A DNA stretch of 64,000 nt, taken from positions 40,738-104,737 of the forward strand of contig NZ_JAUSBA010000057.1 in assembly GCF_030652235.1 (NCBI RefSeq), given 5' to 3'. Of the stretch, positions 18,650 through 26,622 are shown one piece after another. The translations under genes were made by a program, and so were the position numbers. Numbering within the stretch: position 1 is the stretch's first letter; every line of letters starts with the position of its first letter. Origin of the DNA: Cypionkella sp. Its GTDB lineage: Bacteria > Pseudomonadota > Alphaproteobacteria > Rhodobacterales > Rhodobacteraceae. The notes below the pieces were generated by a model. That model was not told where the DNA came from. It saw only the letters and a list, made by a program, of their open reading frames with translations, and did no database searches.

Positions 18650-18984
18650 AGGGCTGACGCCCTCCCCTACCCCCTAAAGCACGCCTGCCATCCTGTTCTC
18701 AGGGCGGCGGGCGTACCTTTCACAGCCTCGACACATCACCGCCTCACACATCCTCACACCGACCCAACAGCGCGGCGGGCATCTGATTTTGATGCCTCGA
18801 CAGGTCACCAAGTTTCAAGCCTTTAGGCCTCTGTGGAATTATTGAGCGCGTCAGCGCTAAAATCCACAAGTACATATGAAATCGTTAAACGCAGATTATG
18901 CGCCGTTATGTGTGGTAAATTTGACTCACTACCAGAAATGGTAGTATAAGGAGGTAACGAAAAGCTAAATCACGAAAGATATCC
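18650..18984. other. Non-coding gap after the integrase gene
   Basis: This 335-bp stretch contains two CCTCGACA copies (18726-18733 and 18795-18802), which recur around 27.9-28.3 kb, and a hairpin (see next entry). No credible gene is visible. Confidence 0.5.
18928..18955 (+). promoter_or_regulatory. ACTACCA-GAAA-TGGTAGT hairpin next to a strong unused Shine-Dalgarno
   Basis: A 7-bp perfect stem with a GAAA loop (18928-18945) precedes AAGGAGGT at 18948-18955. No ATG, GTG or TTG lies within 15 bases after it; the next start codon is 30 bases downstream at 18985. The hairpin could be an operator or an RNA control element for the small-gene operon. Confidence 0.45.
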
Positions 18985-19494
18985 ATGCCCCTTTTCATTT
19001 CGCAACGCAAACTGATGGAGATCACGAACGTCTCAGTCACGACCGTCAATAACCACCTCACAGATACCCCAATCATTCGCTATGACCGACACCCGCACTA
19101 TTACTTGTCGGAGGTGGTGATGAAACTAAATCGCCATGCATCATCTTACATTGATCGGCTCACATATGCCGCCGAAGATGATGAAGAATTGTACACGGGC
19201 GTCGACTCCCTGCGTGTGGCAGAATCCTTTGATTCATATATCCGCCGCGATGTTCGGATGGATGCACGCGCTAAGAGCGTTCGCAATTCATTCTTCAATT
19301 CATTGGCCCTATGCGACGGCGCGCGGACGTATATGACTTACTCCGAGTCCTTGCGTTTGAAGTTACTTTTAAACGGTCCAGTCTCAATGTTTTTGCTGAC
19401 CGGGGACAATTCAGAACTGCCCTTGTGGCATGGGGGCTTTAGCCCTGCTTTTGCCTTGGTCAATTCAGGGCTAGATTCCAAGGTGGCAGCATGA
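18985..19494 (+). CDS. Putative DNA-binding protein heading a small-gene operon
   Basis: A 169-residue protein of unknown family. The N-terminal 50 residues (ISQRKLMEITNVSVTTVNNH, then YYLSEVVMKL) read like a helix-turn-helix of the MerR or excisionase sort, which would fit a regulator or directionality factor, but no family can be named. The rest is mixed alpha with a stretch DARAKSVRNSFFNSLALC. It overlaps the next gene by 4 bp (ATGA), so it leads a translationally coupled operon. The start ATG is separated by 30 bases from a strong Shine-Dalgarno, which is odd. The base composition is clearly less GC-rich than the host. Confidence 0.7.
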   Translation: MPLFISQRKLMEITNVSVTTVNNHLTDTPIIRYDRHPHYYLSEVVMKLNRHASSYIDRLTYAAEDDEELYTGVDSLRVAESFDSYIRRDVRMDARAKSVRNSFFNSLALCDGARTYMTYSESLRLKLLLNGPVSMFLLTGDNSELPLWHGGFSPAFALVNSGLDSKVAA

Positions 19495-19724
19495 CCGTTC
19501 GCACCATCACCCGCACCGATCACCAGCACCGCCTAGACATCCTGCGCAGGCTTGTCATCGGTTCGCCAGATGCCTGCCACAGCCTCTATCAAGCCTGTGA
19601 TGGGTCTGCCGCCGAAGTAACCATGGCAATGGATTCATATGAAAAACTCTGTGCGGCTTTCCGGGACGGAACGAATTTGACCCGTCATGACGTGGTGCAG
19701 CTACTATCGGGGGCAGTCGAATGA
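19491..19724 (+). CDS. Small protein, paralogue of the next gene
   Basis: A 77-residue protein without a recognised family. It shares a pattern with its downstream neighbour: LRRLVIGSPDACHSLYQACDG aligns with IRRLVLSNQAACRNLHRLGG, and LTRHDVVQLLSGAV with LKRDEVERLINSVM. Both are therefore copies of one small, mostly helical unit. It overlaps its neighbours by ATGA at both ends, so stoichiometric translation is likely. No catalytic motif or membrane segment is present. Confidence 0.7.
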   Translation: MTVRTITRTDHQHRLDILRRLVIGSPDACHSLYQACDGSAAEVTMAMDSYEKLCAAFRDGTNLTRHDVVQLLSGAVE

Positions 19725-20008
19725 CCGCGTACCTAGTCAGCATTCGCCGCCTTGTTCTGTCCAATCAAGCAGCTTGCCGGAACCTCCACAGACTCGGCGG
19801 CGGAACCGAAGCCGGAATTGAACGAGCGCTCAATTCGGAGGCGTACCTTACAGCCGCTTTCAAGTCGGCAACGCGATTAAAACGCGATGAGGTAGAGCGC
19901 CTCATTAATTCGGTGATGGGGTCAAATAAAGAAGAGACCACGAAAGCTACATACAATGATGTGCAGCATATTTTGATGGCAGAATTTGCCGCAACGAAAG
20001 GACGTTAA
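19721..20008 (+). CDS. Small protein, paralogue of the preceding gene
   Basis: A 95-residue protein similar to the one coded just upstream (shared RRLV, AAC/DAC, L-x(K/H)-R-D-x-V motifs), with an extra C-terminal tail of about 30 residues (SNKEETTKATYNDVQHILMA). It overlaps the upstream gene by ATGA. The function is unknown. The pair is a tandem duplication, most likely inside this element lineage. Confidence 0.7.
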   Translation: MTAYLVSIRRLVLSNQAACRNLHRLGGGTEAGIERALNSEAYLTAAFKSATRLKRDEVERLINSVMGSNKEETTKATYNDVQHILMAEFAATKGR

Positions 20009-20009
20009 G

Positions 20010-20513
20010 ATGTTTGAAAGTGATACAACACAGTTTGAAAAGCTAGTCTCAGATTCAGAGACGCTTAAAACCAAGTGGACAGCCGTCTGTGAAGCTGTTC
20101 AGACCGACATTAAGAATCGCTATGGACTCGACGTGGACGAGTCCACTGTGCGCAAGATTGGTGAGGTGCGGCTATTCACATTGTCCAATTACGCTGCGCT
20201 AGATCAAGCGGAATACTCAAAGCAAGTAGAGGCATTGCCACAGCTTGCCGAGGTCATTCGGATTCGTGAAATCGCCGCCGGAAACATGATTGTGCGGAAG
20301 GCCGCGCTGGATGAAATCAACGCGATGCCAAACCGCTCTAAAACCAACCGCGCCGATAAGATCAGCGAAGCCCGCCGTTTGAATGTGGCCACCAGTGGCG
20401 CGGATTATGACGACTCCGGTTACAGCCATGAGCAGAAGGTTCAAATGTTGCTTACGATTTCCAATATCTCTGCCCGGATCAGTCAGGCGCGGGCATGGGG
20501 TATCCTGAAATGA
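20010..20513 (+). CDS. Hypothetical protein of the small-gene operon
   Basis: A 167-residue, largely helical and charged protein of unknown family. The start at 20010 has AAAGGA eight bases upstream, one base after the stop of the preceding gene. Low-complexity charge patterns (NRSKTNRADKISEARRLN) may contact nucleic acid, but this is inference. It overlaps the next gene by 4 bp. Confidence 0.7.
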   Translation: MFESDTTQFEKLVSDSETLKTKWTAVCEAVQTDIKNRYGLDVDESTVRKIGEVRLFTLSNYAALDQAEYSKQVEALPQLAEVIRIREIAAGNMIVRKAALDEINAMPNRSKTNRADKISEARRLNVATSGADYDDSGYSHEQKVQMLLTISNISARISQARAWGILK

Positions 20514-20776
20514 CCGAAGAGGAACTCCAGCCAATAATTGACCATATCCGCGAGTCTGGCGTGGACCCTTGCAGCCTGTTCGCTCCGATGCCACCCCCGG
20601 CACGCTGGAAACGCGGTCAAGCTAAACCCGCACCTGACAGCACGCCGCGCATGGATCGGCCCTTCCGAGTATTCACCCCTAGCGGGCAGGTGCTGAATAC
20701 GCACGAATATATCCACGCCATCTATATGACCAAGTCCGTGCCACGTCTCGCACGCGCGATGGGAGGCATAGCATGA
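20510..20776 (+). CDS. Small protein with GVDPCSLFAP motif
   Basis: An 88-residue protein of unknown family. It shares the pattern G(V/L)DPxx(L/I)F(A/G)P, and a following RVxxxxGxxxxTxxxxxxI segment, with the next gene product, so these two also look like tandem paralogues. The ATG overlaps the upstream stop codon. The C-terminus ends RLARAMGGIA. Confidence 0.65.
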   Translation: MTEEELQPIIDHIRESGVDPCSLFAPMPPPARWKRGQAKPAPDSTPRMDRPFRVFTPSGQVLNTHEYIHAIYMTKSVPRLARAMGGIA

Positions 20777-21012
20777 TCACACTAGACCACTGCCAACTGC
20801 ATTCCCATTGTGTGCGCGTGTGTACTGAGGGGCTAGACCCCCTGACGATTTTTGGACCCGATCAGGAAGGATACCGGGTTTCAATTTGGGGCGGATGGAT
20901 TAGGACCCGTGACCACGAGCGGTTTCTGCTGCAATGTGCTGGCACGCTCAAAGCTATCGGTATGAAGCGTCAGATTTCAGCAGCTTGGAATCTGGAGAGG
21001 GGCCGATGGTGA
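20773..21012 (+). CDS. Small protein with GLDPLTIFGP motif
   Basis: A 79-residue protein. GLDPLTIFGP and YRVSIWGGWIRTRDHERFLL align with GVDPCSLFAP and FRVFTPSGQVLNTHEYIHAI in the preceding product. The start overlaps the upstream stop by ATGA. The protein has six His/Cys residues in its first 18 positions (HCQLHSHCVRVC), which could bind a metal. This is suggestive only. Confidence 0.65.
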   Translation: MITLDHCQLHSHCVRVCTEGLDPLTIFGPDQEGYRVSIWGGWIRTRDHERFLLQCAGTLKAIGMKRQISAAWNLERGRW

Positions 21013-21269
21013 ATCCGATCATGGTAAAGCTTCCGTTCAAGCTTGGGCCGATTGTGTCCGAGATCAGACTATCTAATAAGCCCCCTTCGGCGTTCTTCAC
21101 TGCCAGAAGGGCGGATGGGTCAAGGCTCTGCCACATTGGCGGGCAAGGTATTCGCGTCAGCGAAGCCGAGTATCTCCAGATTCTCAGTGCGCTACAGCCC
21201 GCCACAGGCACCAGCCCCGAACAAATCAGGATTTGGAACCTCCAGCGGCGAGCTGGTGGCAGGGATTAG
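21006..21269 (+). CDS. Small protein closing the first operon
   Basis: An 87-residue protein overlapping the previous gene by 7 bp. The segment GGQGIRVSEAEYLQILSALQ resembles the GxxIRTRDHERFLLQCA part of the gene before it, so it may be a more distant copy of the same fold. The function is unknown. It is the last gene of a run of seven closely packed or overlapping genes from 18985. Confidence 0.65.
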   Translation: MVNPIMVKLPFKLGPIVSEIRLSNKPPSAFFTARRADGSRLCHIGGQGIRVSEAEYLQILSALQPATGTSPEQIRIWNLQRRAGGRD

Positions 21270-21318
21270 GGGCTGTGGCGGGGTATGTTTGCTACCCCCG
21301 CCACGGCTTAGGACGCGG

Positions 21319-21462
21319 CTAGTCTCCTAGAAGCCCGTCCAACGTCGCGCACAAGGCCCTGAGATAAGCCTTGTGCGCGGCGTCTAGGTTTTTGTTCGAA
21401 TCATCTGCGATCTTGTGAGCAAGGCGGATGATCTCGGACTCGCGCTGTTCTTCGGTCTGCAT
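21319..21462 (-). CDS. 47-residue hypothetical protein on the opposite strand
   Basis: ATG at 21462 lies 8 bases after AAGGAG. The product is MQTEEQRESEIIRLAHKIAD and so on, ending DGLLGD, a fully helical amphipathic protein of 47 residues. Coding is supported by the strong ribosome binding site and by the absence of any overlapping gene. It may be a small regulator or antitoxin-like protein; nothing identifies it. Confidence 0.6.
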   Translation of the reverse strand: MQTEEQRESEIIRLAHKIADDSNKNLDAAHKAYLRALCATLDGLLGD

Positions 21463-21640
21463 GGTGTAGGCTCCTTATCTTGGTTAAGTTTGAGCCTCCA
21501 ACATACGGAAAAACTGCGGTAAAACAATGCCTTACGGGTGATAGAGTTAATGACATTGCGCAAGTCTGGCTTACATTGTCAGGGAAAACTGCACCGGAAT
21601 ACCTAAATGACACGGAAACTAACCGTTATGCCCGGAAAGT

Positions 21641-21677
21641 TTGACATTCACTTATTGTGTGGTATGCATGGCACACA
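21641..21677 (+). promoter_or_regulatory. Promoter and overlapping operator-like palindrome
   Basis: TTGACA at 21641-21646 and TATGCA at 21663-21668 are 16 bp apart, a near-consensus sigma70 promoter firing towards the genes at 21768 onward. An imperfect dyad at 21656-21677 (TGTGTG arms around ATGCAT) covers the -10 box and could be a repressor site. The 305-bp gap 21463-21767 otherwise has no gene. Confidence 0.6.
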
Positions 21678-21767
21678 GGTGTGATGCCAAAACAACATGA
21701 TGCCATTCCCCTAGATGTATAGCCCTAATCTACCTGCGCTTCAAGCGAAAAATGAAAGAGATCGAAA

Positions 21768-22022
21768 ATGAAAGAGACCCCAAAATACGTCACCCGCGAT
21801 GCCATGCGGGACGCCCTCGACAGTTGCAAAACCAGCTTCGGCGCATGGCTGCAGATGGTGAACGATGGTGAACTACGCGCCCGCCGCCTTCGATCAAATG
21901 GGAAGGCGCTGTGGGCATACGACCTAGAGCAAGCCGTTCGTTTCATGGCGCGCCATACATTCAAGTTTGACCGCGATGCCGAGCAACGGCTGCGCGTCAG
22001 CTCCTTTGAGTTGTCCGCCTGA
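21768..22022 (+). CDS. Hypothetical protein, possible DNA-binding
   Basis: An 84-residue basic protein of unknown family, first gene after the promoter at 21641-21668. The region KTSFGAWLQMVNDGELRARRLRSNGKALWAYDLEQAVRFM is helical with a positively charged middle and could be a small winged-helix or excisionase-like protein. An earlier short ATG frame is duplicated in ATGAAAGAGATCGAAA-ATGAAAGAG; the second ATG is the long frame. Confidence 0.65.
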   Translation: MKETPKYVTRDAMRDALDSCKTSFGAWLQMVNDGELRARRLRSNGKALWAYDLEQAVRFMARHTFKFDRDAEQRLRVSSFELSA

Positions 22023-22267
22023 TGCTGGGTGGCCGTCCCGAATGGATATACGACACCCCCGACTCCAAGCCCCGCCGCCCTACCACTTCCGAGAGGTTGG
22101 CAAGGAACGCCGCGCAACAGCGGTTACGCCGGGGCCTACGCGCGCGCGAAAACTGGACTGACGAAGATTTTGAAGTGGAAGAGCAACTTCTTGCGGCACA
22201 GGTCGCGGAGTGGGTGGCGGCTGGGCAAGTCCAAATCTTCCCGCCGGGGTGGTCTCGCTATGAGTGA
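22022..22267 (+). CDS. Hypothetical protein
   Basis: An 81-residue Arg/Glu-rich protein of unknown family whose ATG shares one base with the upstream TGA (TGATG). It contains TTSERLARNAAQQRLRRGLR, then a helical acidic stretch. It precedes the primase/helicase-like gene by 125 bp and is probably cotranscribed with the gene before it. Confidence 0.6.
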   Translation: MLGGRPEWIYDTPDSKPRRPTTSERLARNAAQQRLRRGLRARENWTDEDFEVEEQLLAAQVAEWVAAGQVQIFPPGWSRYE

Positions 22268-22333
22268 AAAAGAAAAGAGGCCCGTGTGACAAGCACGGAC
22301 CTCCGAAAGACTAACGGATGCCGAAAACACCCG

Positions 22334-22359
22334 TGCACTACAGTACATAACTTAGTGCA
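22334..22359. promoter_or_regulatory. TGCACTA/TAGTGCA inverted repeat upstream of the replication gene
   Basis: Perfect 7-bp arms at 22334-22340 and 22353-22359 separated by 12 bases, ending 33 bp before the favoured start of the primase/helicase-like gene. This is an operator candidate. Confidence 0.45.
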
Positions 22360-22392
22360 GAACCATACATTATGCAAGTGAAAGACTCCACT

Positions 22393-25300
22393 ATGAGCGA
22401 ACTACCACACCAATTTGATGACGCGGAAGCCGTCACACCGACACCAGAGGCACCAGCCCTTCAATGGCACGCTGCATGGCTGCGTGGCACCAAGACCCCC
22501 GCCTATACCCGCCTGCTAGGCACCACAGCGACTCTGATGCTGGGCGAAGTCTGGGGCCAGCATGATCGCCGCAACACCCCCGATGGAGAGTGGCAACCCG
22601 TGACCCTCACTTGGGAAGCATGGATTGAAGGCGGTCCCGCCAAGGATGGCAACCCGGCATGGGGTTTCAGTCGACACCCGATAGGCAAGCACAAGGAAGG
22701 CGTTTCCGTTGTGCTGGGCAGTAGCGAACTGAAAAGCCGCAAGGCCAAGGAAGTCGAATACATGTACGCGCTGGGGTTGGACCTCGACAGCGGCGTAAGC
22801 TTTTCCAGAACGATTGATAAGATCGAACAGCTTGGCCTGTTCTGTATTGCCTACACCACATTCAATGACGGCAAAGACGTCATGGAACTTGACCGGGACC
22901 ACGTGCTGACGAAAACGGGGATCACCACTGATCCTACTGCAGATCAGATCAAAGCCTATCTTGCCAGCGGTGGCAAAGACGGCAAGACCGTGCTGGAGCC
23001 TGAATTCATCGCCGCAGTCGAGATTGAGCACCAGAAAAAGCAGATTAAGGGTGGCGTGAAGATCATCCTGAAAACTCCGACCCTCGATAAGTTCCGGCTA
23101 ATCTTCCCGCTGGAAACGCCTATGAAGCTGATCGATCTGGACCCTATCCATGCCAAGGCTCTTGAAGTCTGGGAGGATGCAATCACCGGGTTTGCGCACA
23201 AGCACCTAGGCGTCACCTTCGATACATCCTGTACGGATTCAGGGAGGGTCTACTATACCCCACGTCATCCGAAAGGCTCAGAGGATCACGCTTGTGTTGT
23301 GGTGCAGGGCGACCCGTTGCGGTTTGAGGATATCAAACCGATGAAAAAGGCGGCGTACATTGCTATCCAGAAAAGCGGTGGTGGTGACAATCCTTTCCTT
23401 GAAGCTGGAGGCACTACTGCCAGTGACCTACCGCCACAAATCACCACCGACAGCGGACTCAATTTGAACAAATGGCACAGCCGGTTCAAGGCGAGGTTCA
23501 TGGTCGCCGATATGCTGGAGCAGCACGCCCCGGACAAGCTGCGGCTGACTGGTAGCGAACCGAACGGGGCGGTGACAATCGAATGTCCCTACGAGAGTGA
23601 ACATACTTCCGAAGGCGGAAGTGCTGCGATGGCAATTAACTGCATCAACGCTGACGCCGGATTCTGGACAGTGTTCTGTCACCACGCTGCCTGCCAAGGG
23701 CGCTGGAAAGGCGAATTCCTTAACAAAATGCTACAAGATTGGGGGATTGAGGAGTCACTACTCACCGATATCGGAGAGGGATATCTGTTGCCGCCGGGTG
23801 ATCAGGATATTGAAGACGACGCCGAAACCACGGACGAAAAAACCGTGCCGCAGGATCGAACAGAACGGCACGCGGAAAAGGAATCCGAGATCACTTCCGA
23901 GTTTGAAAAGCGGGCCAGCGAATTCACCAAGCAAACCACCGACGCGGAACTCGAAGCGCTTATGGTGTGCATGCTGGAAGCTGGTGCGGGGGAATCCGCA
24001 CGTCAAAAGGTCAAGGAAATTGTGGAAGCAAAGACCGTGTTCAAGGCAGCGGCTTACAACCGGATGTGGAGAGCGGCGGAGAAAGCCCACAAGCTGAAAG
24101 CTAAGCGCAAACCAAAATCCAGAGCAGGCGACATTGAACCTATCGACGTGATGGCCGATTTTGAAGACCGGATCGAATATGCGCAAGGGCGTATCCATGC
24201 GGCTAACGCCGCCAGTCCAAGCCTCTTCCGCTTCGGTGATGCATACGCCACGCCGAACCTGTTGCAGGGGCAGGTAAGCTTGCTGGAGGCCCAGAACGAC
24301 TTCTACACGCCACTGGCCAAGGTGACCCGCTGGCTGAAGATTACCGACAACGATATGCGGACGGTAGCCCCGCCCGATGACGTGGTTAAGTACATGTACA
24401 ATGACCCGGAATTCATCTCGGAGTTGCCAGAGTTGCTTGGCGTGGTGACAACGCCATTCTTTGCCGCCAATGGCGACCTTGTGCTGGAGCCGGGATACCA
24501 TGCCGGGGCGCGGGTGATATTGGAACCGGGTGATTTGAAAGTGGCTCGCGTTAGCGAGGTTCCGACTAAAGCCGAAGTCGCGGATGCAGTGAAATTTCTG
24601 ATAGAGGAAGTCATTGCCGACTTCCCGCTTGCGGGCAAGGTACGCGCCGAGATCATGGCAGCCAAAGGCGATGACGCCGCAGTCATCGCCCATTCGCTGG
24701 CGCTGATGTTACTCCCAATGGCGCGTTCCATGATAGCAGGGGCGACACCGGGGCACGTGATCACCAAGCCAGAGGCTGGCACCGGGGCAACTATGTTTGT
24801 TGACGTGTGCTCCCTCATCTCGATGGGCAGCGTAGCGCCTGCAATGTCCCTACCCGATAGTGATGTGGAAGTGGGCAAGTCTTTGACAAGCCTATTCAGC
24901 GAAGGGGCGAACATCATTTTCTATGACAACGTCAAAGACGCTGTATCCAGCACAGAACTTGCCAGCGCCATGACTGGGAAAAAGTACCGCGCGCGTTTGT
25001 TGGGCAGATCGGCAACGGTGGAAGTTGCCGTACGTGTTGTCTGGGTCTTCACCGCCAATAACTTCGAAGGCACCAAGGAATTGCTCCGGCGGTTTATCTT
25101 CATTCCGATGGATGCGATGTTAACGAACCCGGAAGAGCGTGTGCCAGTTGACGGATGGCGTCACCCCGACCTGATGGGCTGGGTGGAAGAGCACCGCGCC
25201 GAACTGGTGCACGCCTGCCTGACTATCATTCAATCATGGGTGGCCAAGGGCATGCTCCGACAAACCAAAGTTAAACGTGGCGGATTTGAAGACTGGTCTG

Positions 25301-25800
25301 CCGTGATGGGCGGAATTCTTGAGAATGCTGGTATCGAAGGTTTCCTATGCGGTCAAAAAGAAGAACAGGACAAAGCGCGCGATGATGGGCAGGAAGGCCA
25401 GCAAGCGCTTGTAGACGTCATGGCAGAGTATCCCAGCGATACAACATGGTTCCGACCGGGCAGCTCGAAGCCACCGGGCGCAGGGAAAGACCCAGCGGTC
25501 AACATTCAAGACCTATTGAATGGTGCCGACCGTTTCGACTTGGATTCGTATGGTGATGCTCCAAGCCCTATCGTGATAGACAACTGGGGATACAAGGATT
25601 TCACCAGCAAGTACGAAAACGCGGTCCTGATCGGCAGGCGTATGGTGAACTTTGCTCGGAAGCCTCACCTTAGCGGCGACTGGATTATACACCTCGAAAT
25701 GTCCGAGGATAACCACGGCAAAAAGTACCGCATGTGGAAAGAACCCGTGAAGGTGAAGCTGACGGTGATCGACGGCGGCAAGCAAGACATGGCAGCGTGA
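22393..25800 (+). CDS. Primase/helicase-like replication protein
   Basis: A protein of about 1135 residues with the layout of phage and plasmid primase-helicases. Numbering is from the upstream ATG at 22372. Residues 133-140 (GLDLDSG) and 289-299 (GRVYYTPRHP) resemble archaeo-eukaryotic primase motifs. A Zn-binding-like segment follows at about 403-445 (CPYESEHT, FCHHAACQGR). The C-terminal ATPase has Walker B-like NIIFYDN (about 847-853) and VWVFTANNFEGTKELLRRF. The Walker A position reads KPEAGTGAT (lysine replaced by alanine at 806), which is unusual. The start is 22393 because a weak AAAGA precedes it; 22372 is possible. It should initiate replication of the excised element. Confidence 0.75.
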   Translation: MSELPHQFDDAEAVTPTPEAPALQWHAAWLRGTKTPAYTRLLGTTATLMLGEVWGQHDRRNTPDGEWQPVTLTWEAWIEGGPAKDGNPAWGFSRHPIGKHKEGVSVVLGSSELKSRKAKEVEYMYALGLDLDSGVSFSRTIDKIEQLGLFCIAYTTFNDGKDVMELDRDHVLTKTGITTDPTADQIKAYLASGGKDGKTVLEPEFIAAVEIEHQKKQIKGGVKIILKTPTLDKFRLIFPLETPMKLIDLDPIHAKALEVWEDAITGFAHKHLGVTFDTSCTDSGRVYYTPRHPKGSEDHACVVVQGDPLRFEDIKPMKKAAYIAIQKSGGGDNPFLEAGGTTASDLPPQITTDSGLNLNKWHSRFKARFMVADMLEQHAPDKLRLTGSEPNGAVTIECPYESEHTSEGGSAAMAINCINADAGFWTVFCHHAACQGRWKGEFLNKMLQDWGIEESLLTDIGEGYLLPPGDQDIEDDAETTDEKTVPQDRTERHAEKESEITSEFEKRASEFTKQTTDAELEALMVCMLEAGAGESARQKVKEIVEAKTVFKAAAYNRMWRAAEKAHKLKAKRKPKSRAGDIEPIDVMADFEDRIEYAQGRIHAANAASPSLFRFGDAYATPNLLQGQVSLLEAQNDFYTPLAKVTRWLKITDNDMRTVAPPDDVVKYMYNDPEFISELPELLGVVTTPFFAANGDLVLEPGYHAGARVILEPGDLKVARVSEVPTKAEVADAVKFLIEEVIADFPLAGKVRAEIMAAKGDDAAVIAHSLALMLLPMARSMIAGATPGHVITKPEAGTGATMFVDVCSLISMGSVAPAMSLPDSDVEVGKSLTSLFSEGANIIFYDNVKDAVSSTELASAMTGKKYRARLLGRSATVEVAVRVVWVFTANNFEGTKELLRRFIFIPMDAMLTNPEERVPVDGWRHPDLMGWVEEHRAELVHACLTIIQSWVAKGMLRQTKVKRGGFEDWSAVMGGILENAGIEGFLCGQKEEQDKARDDGQEGQQALVDVMAEYPSDTTWFRPGSSKPPGAGKDPAVNIQDLLNGADRFDLDSYGDAPSPIVIDNWGYKDFTSKYENAVLIGRRMVNFARKPHLSGDWIIHLEMSEDNHGKKYRMWKEPVKVKLTVIDGGKQDMAA

Positions 25801-25986
25801 TCATCAGTACATTGTTAAGCGGAAGGGCGGCGGTTGCCGCCTTTTCCATTTGCAGATTGGAGTGATGGGAAATGTGTCAAGGGTGCGGACATGGTTTCAT
25901 TTTGTGTTTTCGGTGATGGGGGATTGTTTCGTTTTGGGTGGTGAAGTTGGACGTGCGCCCGTCAGGGCGGGATTTCAGAGGAAAAC

Positions 25987-26300
25987 GAGGGGGTACGATG
26001 CCATCAGAGGGGGTAGCGAGGGGGTAGGGTTTTGCGTACCCCCTCTCAATATTATTGTTCAATTACAGTATATTACAAGGAACGAGAGGGGGTAGAGGGG
26101 GTTAAAAGAGTATTTGTAGAATAAGAAAAGGGTATATATTTCTCTGCCCTCATTCTGACGCTGTAAAATACATATACGGTTCCCCAGCCGCTCCAGAGGT
26201 TCCGTACCCCCTCTACCCCCTCGTTTCCGGCTGAAAATCCGACAAGCACATGTAATCGTTTGATAAAACATGAGAGGGGGTAGGTCATTCGTACCCCCTC
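25987..26300. repeat. Iteron-like array, candidate replication origin
   Basis: Nine exact copies of GAGGGGGTA: plus strand at 25987, 26007, 26018, 26086 and 26274; inverted (TACCCCCTC) at 26037, 26205, 26214 and 26292; plus a variant GAGGGGGTT at 26095. An AT-rich stretch (about 26046-26080) lies between. The array starts 187 bp after the primase/helicase-like stop, as iterons often adjoin a replication gene. The same sequences can fold into hairpins (26018-26026 with 26037-26045), so a terminator role is an alternative. No gene is credible in 25801-26314. Confidence 0.65.
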
Positions 26301-26314
26301 TCTCGCCTGCCAGA

Positions 26315-26467
26315 TCAGGACCGGGCCAATCCCGGATACTGCGCGTGCAGTTGCGCCGTCAGCACCCGCGCACGCTCTTGGGTTTGGCGCGTGTGCTCTG
26401 CAGCCCGCTCTTGCAGCAACAGCCGAAGCTCCTTGCGTTCCTCTGGTGTGAGATCATCGTCAATCAT
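26315..26467 (-). CDS. 50-residue hypothetical protein on the opposite strand
   Basis: ATG at 26467 is preceded by AAGGAGG at a spacing of about 8. The product starts MIDDDLTPEERKELRLLLQE and is an amphipathic helix rich in Glu, Arg and Gln, probably a coiled coil. It resembles the other minus-strand small gene (21319-21462) in size, strand and helical content, though not in residue order. No family is recognised. Confidence 0.6.
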   Translation of the reverse strand: MIDDDLTPEERKELRLLLQERAAEHTRQTQERARVLTAQLHAQYPGLARS

Positions 26468-26622
26468 CTTTCAGGCCTCCTTAGCCTTGGGCGTTATGCC
26501 TCTGCCAAGTGTACCAGCCGACTGGGACCACAGCCTATGCACGCGGGCTATTCCCCTGCAGTCCACAGATCGGGGCGAGAAATACATATCGCAGATCAGG
26601 GCTAGGCTGTTACACTGTCGTC

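Noticed and set aside
22263..22292. Nine-codon frame ATGAGTGAAAAAGAAAAG... after the 81-residue gene
   Set aside because: Too short to support; no independent ribosome binding site was seen.
25850..26095. Open frame of about 80 codons inside the GAGGGGGTA array
   Set aside because: Its second half consists of the repeats, its residues look unlike a folded protein, and the repeat structure explains the sequence better. The GGAGTG before the ATG is the only support.
25987..26300. CRISPR array
   Set aside because: Repeats are 9 bp, in both orientations and irregularly spaced. There are no uniform spacers and no cas genes.
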